Shown piece after piece: positions 7,683 through 14,240 of a stretch of DNA of 21,647 nucleotides. How positions within the stretch are numbered: position 1 is the first letter of the stretch; every line of letters begins with the position of its first letter. The DNA comes from Sulfuritalea sp. GTDB lineage: Bacteria; Pseudomonadota; Gammaproteobacteria; Burkholderiales; Rhodocyclaceae. Location: the NCBI GenBank assembly GCA_026399445.1, contig JAPLRA010000154.1:1-21647 (forward strand). The letters run 5' to 3'. Made by a program: the position numbers and the translations under genes. The notes under the pieces are model-generated. The model was given only the letters and a program-made list of their open reading frames with translations, ran no database searches and had not been told where the DNA came from.

Positions 7683-9200
7683 CTAGTGGCGCACCTTGTT
7701 GTAAGCCGCCAGCAGGCTTCGATGCAGATCGCAACCCTCAAGCCCCATGCCCGGCGTCTTGAGGCCAAAGAAACGTTGTTCCCGTTGCAACATGGCTTCG
7801 GCACTTGCCACGGTATCCGCGCCGTAGAGATGTTCCAGCGCGCTGCGATGCGCATCGACACGGCCCAGTTCCATCAGGGTCTCGATGCAGCGATAGACGC
7901 GACGGCGCGCGGGGTCGATCTGCTCGAAGTGGCGCACCCATTCGCAGCCTTCGCGGATCGCCTCGTCGTCGCCGATGGCCAGCGCCAGCAGGGCTTTCAA
8001 CTCACCTACCCGGAGATCGCTCCACAGGGAACCTTCGTCGGCAGCCAGACCGATCAGCGCGGCGACGGGTCGCGCATCCTGCAAGTCGAGTTCGTTGAGC
8101 GTATCCAGTAGATCGGCGCATTCCTCGTCGTCCAGTTCCGGCAGGTGCAGGATGGCCTCGCGAATGGCGTTGCCGACGCTGTTGTTCTCCCATTCCAGGT
8201 CGTCGAGCGGATAGATTTCCGACATGCCCGGCACCAGGATGCGACAGGCATAGACGCCGAGGTGGGTGAAGTCGGCGATGTAGATGTCGTGGCCGGAGTG
8301 ATGAACGCGATCCACCAGCCATTGATAATCCTCGGCGGTGGTGGTGGTGAAATTCCAGTCGACAAATTCGAAATCCGGTGTGTTGCCCAAGAAGTTCCAG
8401 CTGATGATGCCGCTCGAATCGACGAAGTGGATCTCGATGTTGGGCGAGGCGGCGATCTCATCCAGATCGAAGCCGGGTGGAGGAAAGCCGGCCAGCGCAT
8501 CGAGGCCGCGACCCTGCAGCAGTTCGGTGAGGGCGCGCTCTAGGGCGATCTCGAAACGCGGGTGGGCGCCGAAGCTGGAAAAGCAGCCCTGGTCTTCGGG
8601 ATGCAGCAGGGTGACGTTCATCACCGGGTATTCGCCACCCAGCGATGCGTCCTTGACCAGGATGCCGAAGCCCGCCTCGCGCAGGCCCCTGATGCCGGCT
8701 TCGATGCGCGGATAGCGGGCGATCACCTCTTCCGGCACGTCGGGCAGGCAAAGCCCTTCGCTGATGATGCGGAACTTGATGTGGCGCTCGAAGATTTCCG
8801 ACAGGGCCTGGGTGCGTGCCTCCATCTCGGTGTTGCCGGCCGACATGCCGTTGCTGACGTACAGATTACCGATGATGTTGACCGGGAACCAGATCGTCTT
8901 GCCATCACGCTGAAACTGATCCCCCAGATAGTAGTGGGTCCAGAAATAGTTGCAGGACAGCCGCTCGAAGAACTCGCCGAGCGCGCTCGCCAGGGCCGCC
9001 AGCCGCGAGGCGCCCTTGCCGTTGGTGAACAGCAGCGGGCAATCGCGGTCGCGCACATGCACCGACCAGGCGCCATCGACCGGGTTCAGCCAGGAACGCT
9101 CCTCGACATGAAAGCCGAGCGCTTCCAGCTTGCCCTGCATGGTGGCGATGGACGATTCGAGAGAAGCGTCCTTGCCGGCGATGAAGCTTTCTGTTTGCAT
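7683..9200 (-). CDS. ycaO: YcaO, accessory protein for ribosomal protein S12 methylthiolation (shortened)
   Basis: A 505-residue YcaO-family ATPase closely resembling E. coli YcaO, which helps RimO methylthiolate ribosomal protein S12. Visible blocks are the N-terminal FIAGKDASLESSI, ALGEFFERLS (E76, E79), NIIGNLYVSNGMSAGNT, EARTQALSEIFER (E135, E138), SFGAHP and TELLQGRGLDAL, followed by a helical C-terminal region rich in TPR-like helices. E. coli YcaO is 586 residues. The difference is mostly one internal gap: after YYLGDQF (residues 91-97) the chain jumps directly to QRDGKTIWFPVNIIGN, omitting about 65 residues. The paired glutamates are kept. The C-terminus is also slightly shorter. It lies 59 bp downstream of nadA. 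Confidence 0.88.
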   Translation of the reverse strand: MQTESFIAGKDASLESSIATMQGKLEALGFHVEERSWLNPVDGAWSVHVRDRDCPLLFTNGKGASRLAALASALGEFFERLSCNYFWTHYYLGDQFQRDGKTIWFPVNIIGNLYVSNGMSAGNTEMEARTQALSEIFERHIKFRIISEGLCLPDVPEEVIARYPRIEAGIRGLREAGFGILVKDASLGGEYPVMNVTLLHPEDQGCFSSFGAHPRFEIALERALTELLQGRGLDALAGFPPPGFDLDEIAASPNIEIHFVDSSGIISWNFLGNTPDFEFVDWNFTTTTAEDYQWLVDRVHHSGHDIYIADFTHLGVYACRILVPGMSEIYPLDDLEWENNSVGNAIREAILHLPELDDEECADLLDTLNELDLQDARPVAALIGLAADEGSLWSDLRVGELKALLALAIGDDEAIREGCEWVRHFEQIDPARRRVYRCIETLMELGRVDAHRSALEHLYGADTVASAEAMLQREQRFFGLKTPGMGLEGCDLHRSLLAAYNKVRH

Positions 9201-9259
9201 GGGAATGTCCGTCTGGTGCTACTGGTGGGGGTGCGAAACAACAGCCCGAAAGTCGGCGC

Positions 9260-10357
9260 TCACGACACGGCGAGCATGCGCTCCAAAGCGATCTTTGCCA
9301 ACGCGGCTTCGTGCTGCGGCACCTTGATCTGATTGACCACACGACCCTCGACCAGGTTCTCGAGAGTCCACGCCAGGTGCTGCGGGTCGATGCGCTGCAT
9401 GGTCGAGCACATGCAGATGGTGCTGGCCATGAACTGCACGATTTTTCCTTCGTGCTTCACTTCCTGCGCCAGGCGCTCGACCAGATTGAGTTCGGTGCCG
9501 ACCAGCCAGCGCGTGTTGGGCGGCGCTGCCTTCACCGTCTGCAGGATGGTCTCGGTGCTGCCGATGTAGTCGGACTGCTTGCAGACTTCGAAACTGCATT
9601 CGGGGTGCGAAATGACCAGGCCGTCGGGATGCTGGTTGCGGAACTTGATGATGTCCTTCGGCTGGAACATCTGGTGCACCGAACAGTAGCCGTGCCAGAG
9701 GATGATCTTCGCCTTCTGGATCTGTTCCCGCGTCAGGCCGCCCTGTTCGAGGTCGGGATTCCAGATCACCATGTCGTCGAGCGGAATGCCCATCTTGTAA
9801 CCGCTCCAGCGCCCCAGGTGCTGGTCGGGGAAGAACAGTACCTTCTCGCGCTGGGCGAAGGACCACTCGAGGATCTTCGGCGCGTTCGACGAGGTGCAGA
9901 CGATGCCGCCATGTTCGCCGCAGAAGGCCTTCAGGTCGGCCGCCGAATTGATGTAGGTGACCGGCGTCACTTTCTCATCCGGGTTCAGCACCGCAGCGAG
10001 TTCGCGCCACGCGCGCTCGACCTTGGCCAGGCTGGCCATGTCCGCCATCGAGCAACCCGCGGCGAGATCGGGAAGGATGGAAACCTGCTCGGGGCGCGAG
10101 AGGATGTCGGCCACTTCGGCCATGAAATGCACGCCACAGAACACGATGTTGTCGGCATTCGACTGCGAGGCCAGGCGCGACAGCTTGAGTGAATCGCCGG
10201 TAATGTCGGCGTGGGCATAGACGTCAGCGCGCTGGTAGTGGTGACACAGCAATACCACCTTGTCGCCGAGCTTCGCCCGGGCGGCGCGGATGCGCTCGCC
10301 GGCATCACGGTCGGCGAGGGCGTTGAAACGGTCAAAGGAAATGGTGGCGGTTTGCAT
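9260..10357 (-). CDS. nadA: Quinolinate synthase A
   Basis: A 365-residue NadA that condenses iminoaspartate with dihydroxyacetone phosphate to make quinolinate, the pyridine-ring precursor of NAD. It carries an oxygen-sensitive [4Fe-4S] cluster. By comparison with E. coli I infer the ligands as C101 (AGCSMAD), C225 (HGYCSVH) and C317 (TICMCSTM). Other conserved blocks are LCHHYQRADVY, FCGVHFMAE, INSAADLKAFC, CTSSNAP and SHPECSFEVC. The start at 10357 (MQTATISF) was chosen because upstream in-frame sequence overlaps the rhodanese gene and looks non-coding. The rhodanese stop lies 11 bp upstream, so the two are co-transcribed. nadB and nadC are not in this window. Confidence 0.95.
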   Translation of the reverse strand: MQTATISFDRFNALADRDAGERIRAARAKLGDKVVLLCHHYQRADVYAHADITGDSLKLSRLASQSNADNIVFCGVHFMAEVADILSRPEQVSILPDLAAGCSMADMASLAKVERAWRELAAVLNPDEKVTPVTYINSAADLKAFCGEHGGIVCTSSNAPKILEWSFAQREKVLFFPDQHLGRWSGYKMGIPLDDMVIWNPDLEQGGLTREQIQKAKIILWHGYCSVHQMFQPKDIIKFRNQHPDGLVISHPECSFEVCKQSDYIGSTETILQTVKAAPPNTRWLVGTELNLVERLAQEVKHEGKIVQFMASTICMCSTMQRIDPQHLAWTLENLVEGRVVNQIKVPQHEAALAKIALERMLAVS

Positions 10358-10368
10358 GGTCTGTTTTC

Positions 10369-10821
10369 TCAGTTCTGATTCCAGGGCAGGCCGGCGGCGC
10401 GCCAACCGCCGATAGTATTGCGCTGACCGTTGGCGTCCTTGTTGCCCTCGAAGCCTTCGAGGATGTTGTAGCAATCCGGAAACCCGGCCTCGGTGGCGGC
10501 TTTTGCCGCTGCGCTGGAGCGCTGCCCGGAGCGGCACAGAAACATCAGCAACGACTCGGTCATCACGCTGTGCTTCAGTGTCTGAACGAAATGCGCGTTG
10601 AATTGTTTGGCGGGATAGTCCTGCCATTCAATTTCAATGGCGCCCGAGACGCGGCCCACCCAGTCCAGCTCGGCCTTGGTGCGCACATCGACCAGCCGCG
10701 CCGCAGACGCGAGCTGCAACAATTCATGCGCCTCCTTCGGCGTCAGTGCGCCTTCATAGGGCAGCTTCAACTCCTTGGCGCGCGACTGCGCCAGGCTGAG
10801 AATTTCGGTGAGGCGTCCCAT
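10369..10821 (-). CDS. Rhodanese-domain sulfurtransferase
   Basis: A 150-residue single-domain rhodanese. The catalytic cysteine is C96 in the active-site loop CRSGQRS, preceded by the LVDVRTKAELDWVGR block (43-57) and followed by the AGFPDCYNILEGFEG segment. Such proteins carry a persulfide and pass sulfur to acceptors. It has no signal peptide, so it should be cytoplasmic. I chose ATG 10821 because the 27 upstream in-frame codons overlap the divergent gene's start. It is the first gene of the leftward run and sits 11 bp before nadA. A role in sulfur supply for the NadA cluster or for the RimO/YcaO pathway is an inference from position. Confidence 0.88.
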   Translation of the reverse strand: MGRLTEILSLAQSRAKELKLPYEGALTPKEAHELLQLASAARLVDVRTKAELDWVGRVSGAIEIEWQDYPAKQFNAHFVQTLKHSVMTESLLMFLCRSGQRSSAAAKAATEAGFPDCYNILEGFEGNKDANGQRNTIGGWRAAGLPWNQN

Positions 10822-10864
10822 GGAAATACAAGCCGGACGAGCGGGATAGAATGCGAAGGATTCG

Positions 10865-10872
10865 AGTATAGC
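10865..10872. promoter_or_regulatory. Candidate bidirectional -10 element
   Basis: In the 59-bp gap between the divergent rhodanese and CDF genes, the bases AGTATAGC read as TATACT on the minus strand (10865-10870) and TATAGC on the plus strand (10867-10872). The minus-strand hexamer is a good sigma-70 -10 box; neither strand has a clear -35. This is suggestive only. Confidence 0.3.
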
Positions 10873-10880
10873 GTCACCCC

Positions 10881-12074
10881 ATGTCCCGCGAAACCCACCC
10901 ACACCGGATCAGCGACACCTTGGCCGCCGAAGCGCTGGCGAAGCAGGAACGCTTCGACGAAGGCCAGCGCATCACCTGGGTCAGCGTTGCCGTCAATATT
11001 GTGCTGACGGCGATGCAACTGGTGGTGGGCTTTGTCGCTCACTCGCAAAGCCTGATCGCCGACGCCATGCACACGCTGTCGGACATCGTCTCAGATGCGT
11101 TCGTGCTGTTCGCCAACCGCAAGGGCGCGGAAGCCGCCGATGAGGATCACCCTTACGGCCACGGCCGTTTCGAAACCGCCGCCTCGCTGGTGCTGGGCCT
11201 GTTGCTGGCGGGCACCGGCGCCGGCATCCTGATCGCGGCCGCCGGACGCCTGCAGGACATCGGCAGTGCGCCGCCCGTGGGCGTGGCCGCGATGTGGGCG
11301 GCGATTTTTACGCTGGCCGCCAAGGAAGGTCTGTTCCGCTACATGTTGGCTAAAGCCGAACGCCTGCGTTCGCCCATGCTGGTGGCCAATGCCTGGCATG
11401 CGCGCGCCGATGCGCTTTCGTCGTTGGTCGTGGCGGCAGGCATCGCGGGTGCCTTGATCGGCTTCAATTTTGCAGACGCCGTCGCCGCCATCATCGTCGG
11501 CGCCATGATCGTGCGCGCCGGGTTCAAGTTTGCCTGGGCCGCCATTCGCGAACTGATCGATACCGGGCTTTCGGCCGAGGAAGTGGACGCCATCCGGCAC
11601 ACCATCGCCAGCACTTCAGGCGTGCTGAGCATGCATGAACTGCGTACCCGGCGCATGGCGCACCAGGTGCTGGTCGACGCCCACGTGCAGGTGAACCCGC
11701 GCATCAGCGTATCCGAAGGCCACCGCGTGGCCGAATCGGCGCGGCGGCGGGTACTCGATCTTCACCCGGAGGTGCTCGATGTGCTGGTTCACGTCGACGC
11801 GGAAAATGATCTGCTGGGCAATGCCGCTGTCCAACTGCCGGAGCGGGCGGTCCTGCTCGCCCAACTGCGCGAACTGCTCGGCGCCAACCCGCCGGAGCTC
11901 GACCAGACCACCCTGCATTACCTGGGTAACCGTGTCGAGGCGGAGGTTTTTCTTCCGTCCGGTTACGCCGACGAGGCCGGGATCGCTGCAATCAGGCAGC
12001 ACGTGGAAGCTGCGTTACCGGACGACCCCTGGTTCGTCGCGATCCGCCTCAATCAAAGGTTTGCACCAAAGTAG
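10881..12074 (+). CDS. Cation diffusion facilitator (CDF) family metal transporter
   Basis: A 397-residue CDF protein. The membrane domain (about 30-225) has the TM2 motif SLIADAMHTLSD, where H64 and D68 would be metal ligands, then DEDHPYGHGRFE (88-99), and the TM5 motif HARAD with H173 and D177. The cytoplasmic C-terminal domain (about 230-310) includes the HVQVNP and VHVDAEND segments of the ferredoxin-like fold, followed by an extra ~90-residue tail beyond the usual ~300-residue length. CDF proteins export Zn(II), Fe(II), Mn(II) or Co(II) by proton antiport as dimers; which metal is not determined. Its stop codon lies within a putative NtrC site of the glnA promoter. The relation to glnA is probably only adjacency. 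Confidence 0.9.
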   Translation: MSRETHPHRISDTLAAEALAKQERFDEGQRITWVSVAVNIVLTAMQLVVGFVAHSQSLIADAMHTLSDIVSDAFVLFANRKGAEAADEDHPYGHGRFETAASLVLGLLLAGTGAGILIAAAGRLQDIGSAPPVGVAAMWAAIFTLAAKEGLFRYMLAKAERLRSPMLVANAWHARADALSSLVVAAGIAGALIGFNFADAVAAIIVGAMIVRAGFKFAWAAIRELIDTGLSAEEVDAIRHTIASTSGVLSMHELRTRRMAHQVLVDAHVQVNPRISVSEGHRVAESARRRVLDLHPEVLDVLVHVDAENDLLGNAAVQLPERAVLLAQLRELLGANPPELDQTTLHYLGNRVEAEVFLPSGYADEAGIAAIRQHVEAALPDDPWFVAIRLNQRFAPK

Positions 12075-12078
12075 TGCG
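12062..12078 (+). promoter_or_regulatory. Upstream NtrC-binding site of glnA
   Basis: TGCACC-AAAGT-AGTGCG, against the NtrC consensus TGCACC-N5-GGTGCA, matches at 10 of 12 arm positions. It overlaps the stop codon of the CDF gene. Its centre (12070) is 31 bp from the centre of the second site, so both face the same side of the helix, and it lies about 128 bp upstream of the predicted sigma-54 transcription start. Confidence 0.6.
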
Positions 12079-12092
12079 CGCGTGATCGGCGA

Positions 12093-12109
12093 TGCACACC
12101 ATTGGTGCA
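12093..12109 (+). promoter_or_regulatory. Downstream NtrC-binding site of glnA
   Basis: TGCACA-CCATT-GGTGCA matches the NtrC consensus TGCACC-N5-GGTGCA at 11 of 12 arm positions. It is centred about 97 bp upstream of the predicted sigma-54 start. Together with the site at 12062-12078 it forms a two-site enhancer laid out like E. coli glnAp2. Confidence 0.75.
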
Positions 12110-12171
12110 CGCATCGAAGCCTCGAGAAGCAAAAAGACTTGTGGCACAATCCCTTCCTCTCGCGGCACGAA

Positions 12172-12187
12172 TGGCACGGTAACTGCT
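12172..12187 (+). promoter_or_regulatory. Sigma-54 promoter of glnA
   Basis: TGGCACGGTAACTGCT matches the sigma-54 consensus TGGCACG-N4-TTGCW at all but one specified position, with the invariant GG (12173-12174) and GC (12185-12186) correctly spaced. Transcription should begin near 12198, giving a ~60-nt leader before the glnA ATG at 12258. Two NtrC-type sites lie upstream. Confidence 0.85.
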
Positions 12188-12257
12188 ATCAGGCTGCTGC
12201 ACCGTTTACCGGTATCCGATTCCCCGCATTTGCCATTCACTCTCAGGAGAGCAGCTC

Positions 12258-13667
12258 ATGACCCCCAAGGACGTACTCAAGATGGTCGAAGAGAAGGAAG
12301 TCCGTTTCGTCGACTTCCGCTTCACCGACACCCGCGGCAAGGAACAGCACGTTGGCGTGCCGATTTCCGCCTTCAGCATGGACAAGTTTGAAGACGGCCA
12401 CGCCTTCGACGGCTCCTCGGTCGCCGGCTGGAAGGGCATTCAAGCTTCCGACATGCAGTTGATGCCCGATGCGTCCACCGCCTACATCGATCCCTTCATG
12501 GACGAAACCACGCTGGTGCTGACCTGCGACGTGGTCGAGCCCGCCGACGGCAAGGGCTACGACCGCGATCCGCGCTCGATCGCCAAGCGCGCCGAGGCCT
12601 ACCTCAAATCCTCCGGCATTGGCGACACGGCCTACTTCGGCCCCGAGCCCGAGTTCTTCATTTTCGACGCCGTGGAGTGGAAGGTGGACATGTCCGGCTC
12701 CTACTGCAAGATCATCTCGGAAGAGGCCGCCTGGGCCTCCGCCGACAAGTTCGAAGGCGGCAACACCGGCCATCGTCCGACCGTCAAGGGCGGCTATTTC
12801 CCGGTGCCCCCGGTCGACAGCCTGAACGACATCCGCGCACAGATGTGTATCGCCCTGGAAGCCTGCGGCGTCCCGGTGGAAGTCCATCACCATGAAGTCG
12901 CCACCGCCGGCCAGTGCGAAATCGGCACCGTGTTCAACACCCTGGTGAAGCGTGCGGACCAGACCCAGATCCTCAAGTACATCGTGCACAACGTTGCCCA
13001 CAGCTACGGCAAGACCGCGACCTTCATGCCCAAGCCCATCGTCGGCGACAACGGCTCCGGCATGCACGTGCACCAGTCGATCTGGAAGGATGGCAAGAAC
13101 CTGTTCGCCGGTAACGGCTATGCCGGCCTGTCCGAGTTCGCGCTGTACTACATCGGCGGCATCATCAAGCATGCCCGCGCCCTGAACGCCATCACCAACC
13201 CGCTGACCAACTCCTACAAGCGGCTGGTTCCCGGCTACGAAGCCCCGGTCAAGCTGGCCTACTCGGCCCGCAACCGTTCCGCCTCGATCCGCGTGCCCTA
13301 CGTGCATTCGGACAAGGCCCGGCGCATCGAAACCCGCTTCCCCGATCCGGGCGCGAACCCCTACCTGTGCTTCACCGCGCTGATGATGGCCGGCCTCGAC
13401 GGCGTACAGAACAAGATCCACCCCGGCGATCCGGCCGACAAGAACCTGTACGACCTGCCGCCGGAAGAGGATGCAAAGATCCCGACCGTCTGCTCCAGCC
13501 TCGACCAGGCTCTGGACTACCTCGACAAGGATCGCGAGTTCCTGACCCGCGGCGGCGTCTTCAGCAACGAAATGATCGATGCCTACATCGAACTCAAGAT
13601 GGAAGAAGTGCAGCGTTTCCGCATGACCACCCATCCGGTCGAGTTCGAGATGTACTACTCGATTTGA
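12258..13667 (+). CDS. glnA: Type I glutamine synthetase
   Basis: A 469-residue glutamine synthetase, the usual length for GSI-beta, making glutamine from glutamate, ammonia and ATP as a cytoplasmic dodecamer. Landmarks include the Asp-50-like loop FDGSSVAGW (50-58), metal-ligand segment FGPEPEFFIFD (127-137), EVHHHEVATAGQCEIG (208-223), the ATP-site segment KPIVGDNGSGMHVHQS (259-274) and the adenylylation site Tyr398 in NLYDLPPEE. The Tyr398 site implies control by GlnE adenylyltransferase and PII. A Shine-Dalgarno AGGAG (12245-12249) lies 8 nt before ATG. Transcription is from the sigma-54/NtrC promoter above, and a strong terminator follows at 13691. The gene looks intact. Confidence 0.98.
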   Translation: MTPKDVLKMVEEKEVRFVDFRFTDTRGKEQHVGVPISAFSMDKFEDGHAFDGSSVAGWKGIQASDMQLMPDASTAYIDPFMDETTLVLTCDVVEPADGKGYDRDPRSIAKRAEAYLKSSGIGDTAYFGPEPEFFIFDAVEWKVDMSGSYCKIISEEAAWASADKFEGGNTGHRPTVKGGYFPVPPVDSLNDIRAQMCIALEACGVPVEVHHHEVATAGQCEIGTVFNTLVKRADQTQILKYIVHNVAHSYGKTATFMPKPIVGDNGSGMHVHQSIWKDGKNLFAGNGYAGLSEFALYYIGGIIKHARALNAITNPLTNSYKRLVPGYEAPVKLAYSARNRSASIRVPYVHSDKARRIETRFPDPGANPYLCFTALMMAGLDGVQNKIHPGDPADKNLYDLPPEEDAKIPTVCSSLDQALDYLDKDREFLTRGGVFSNEMIDAYIELKMEEVQRFRMTTHPVEFEMYYSI

Positions 13668-13690
13668 CCAGCGCTGCCTGAATCACCGGA

Positions 13691-13719
13691 AAGGACGGGC
13701 GCTGCCCGTCCTTTTTTTT
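13691..13719 (+). terminator. Intrinsic terminator of glnA
   Basis: A perfect 10-bp stem, AAGGACGGGC/GCCCGTCCTT with a GCT loop (13691-13713), runs into eight T residues (13712-13719). It lies 24 bp after the glnA stop and should largely separate glnA from the DUF4124-ntrBC genes. Confidence 0.93.
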
Positions 13720-13744
13720 CTGCAATTGACATACACTCAGCGCC

Positions 13745-14185
13745 ATGAAGAAAACTCTCCTTGTTCTCTCTCTCGCGCTGCCGCTGGCTGCGGCTGCCAA
13801 TACGCTCTACAAATGCACGGACGATTCGGGCGTGGTGCTCTATACCAACCAGAAAGCCCCCAAGAAGAGTTGCATCGTGCTCTCGCAAACGTCCCCGGCT
13901 TCCTCGCCCGGTGGTAGCGGAGCCAAGCAACGCGCCGCGGCGGCACCAACGCCCGGCGACTTCCCCCGCGTTTCGGGCAACGAGCAGAAAGCCCGTGACG
14001 GCGATCGCCGGGCAATTCTCGACAAGGAGCTCGCCACCGAACTGCAGAACGCGGAGAAGGCGAAAAAGGCCCTGCTCGATGCCGGCAGCCAGCCGGTGGA
14101 CAAGCTGCAGCCACTGCGCGATACCGTGGCACTGCACGAGCGAAATGTCGAGTCGCTGAAGAAAGAGCTCGGCAACCTGCGCTGA
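13745..14185 (+). CDS. DUF4124 domain-containing exported protein
   Basis: A 146-residue protein with a signal peptide (MKKTLLVLSLALPLAAAA), then a DUF4124-type start to the mature chain (NTLYKCTDDSGVVLYTN; cysteines at C24 and the KKSCIVL segment), a low-complexity Ala/Pro/Gly linker (about 48-75) and a charged helical C-terminal part (about 85-146) likely to form a coiled coil. DUF4124 proteins are periplasmic or outer-membrane associated with no defined role. Genes of this family between glnA and ntrB are a familiar arrangement in betaproteobacteria, from memory. It follows the glnA terminator, so it needs its own promoter; a TTGACA at 13726 is too close to the start to serve as a -35 without a leaderless arrangement. 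Confidence 0.85.
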   Translation: MKKTLLVLSLALPLAAAANTLYKCTDDSGVVLYTNQKAPKKSCIVLSQTSPASSPGGSGAKQRAAAAPTPGDFPRVSGNEQKARDGDRRAILDKELATELQNAEKAKKALLDAGSQPVDKLQPLRDTVALHERNVESLKKELGNLR

Positions 14186-14208
14186 TTCACGGCCCGGCCT
14201 GAATCAGC
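14181..14208 (+). repeat. 28-bp inverted repeat at the end of the DUF4124 gene
   Basis: Perfect 9-bp arms GCTGATTCA/TGAATCAGC flank CGGCCCGGCC, which can itself pair partly. The left arm contains the DUF4124 stop codon. No T-run follows, so it is not a classical intrinsic terminator. It sits 4 bp upstream of a candidate sigma-54 promoter for ntrB and could be an operator, an mRNA 3'-end stabiliser or a weak terminator. Confidence 0.6.
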
Positions 14209-14211
14209 AAC

Positions 14212-14227
14212 TGGTGCGCTTCTTGCA
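14212..14227 (+). promoter_or_regulatory. Candidate sigma-54 promoter before ntrB
   Basis: TGGTGCGCTTCTTGCA matches TGGCACG-N4-TTGCW at 9 of the 11 non-degenerate specified positions plus the final A. The GG (14213-14214) and GC (14225-14226) spacing equals that of the glnA promoter. The predicted start (~14238) is only about 3 nt before the ntrB ATG at 14241, which would give a nearly leaderless message. That weakens the case, as does the lack of an NtrC site just upstream. Confidence 0.4.
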
Positions 14228-14240
14228 CACCTTATCCGTG

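Noticed and set aside
12142..12157. TGGCACAATCCCTTCC as a second sigma-54 promoter for glnA
   Set aside because: The -24 half fits, but the required GC at the -12 spacing is TC. The site at 12172-12187 is far better.
12243..13634. Very long open frame antisense to glnA (about 460 codons)
   Set aside because: A codon-bias shadow of a highly expressed GC-rich gene. The translation is His/Gly/Val-rich with no recognisable domain, and the sense strand is unquestionably glnA. The same applies to long antisense frames over gltI (2262-3404), gltK-gltL (4129-5322) and ntrC (15260-16351).
13726..13737. TTGACA as the -35 box of the DUF4124 gene
   Set aside because: A matching -10 would fall inside the coding sequence, after the ATG at 13745, and no TATAAT-like hexamer sits at the right spacing.
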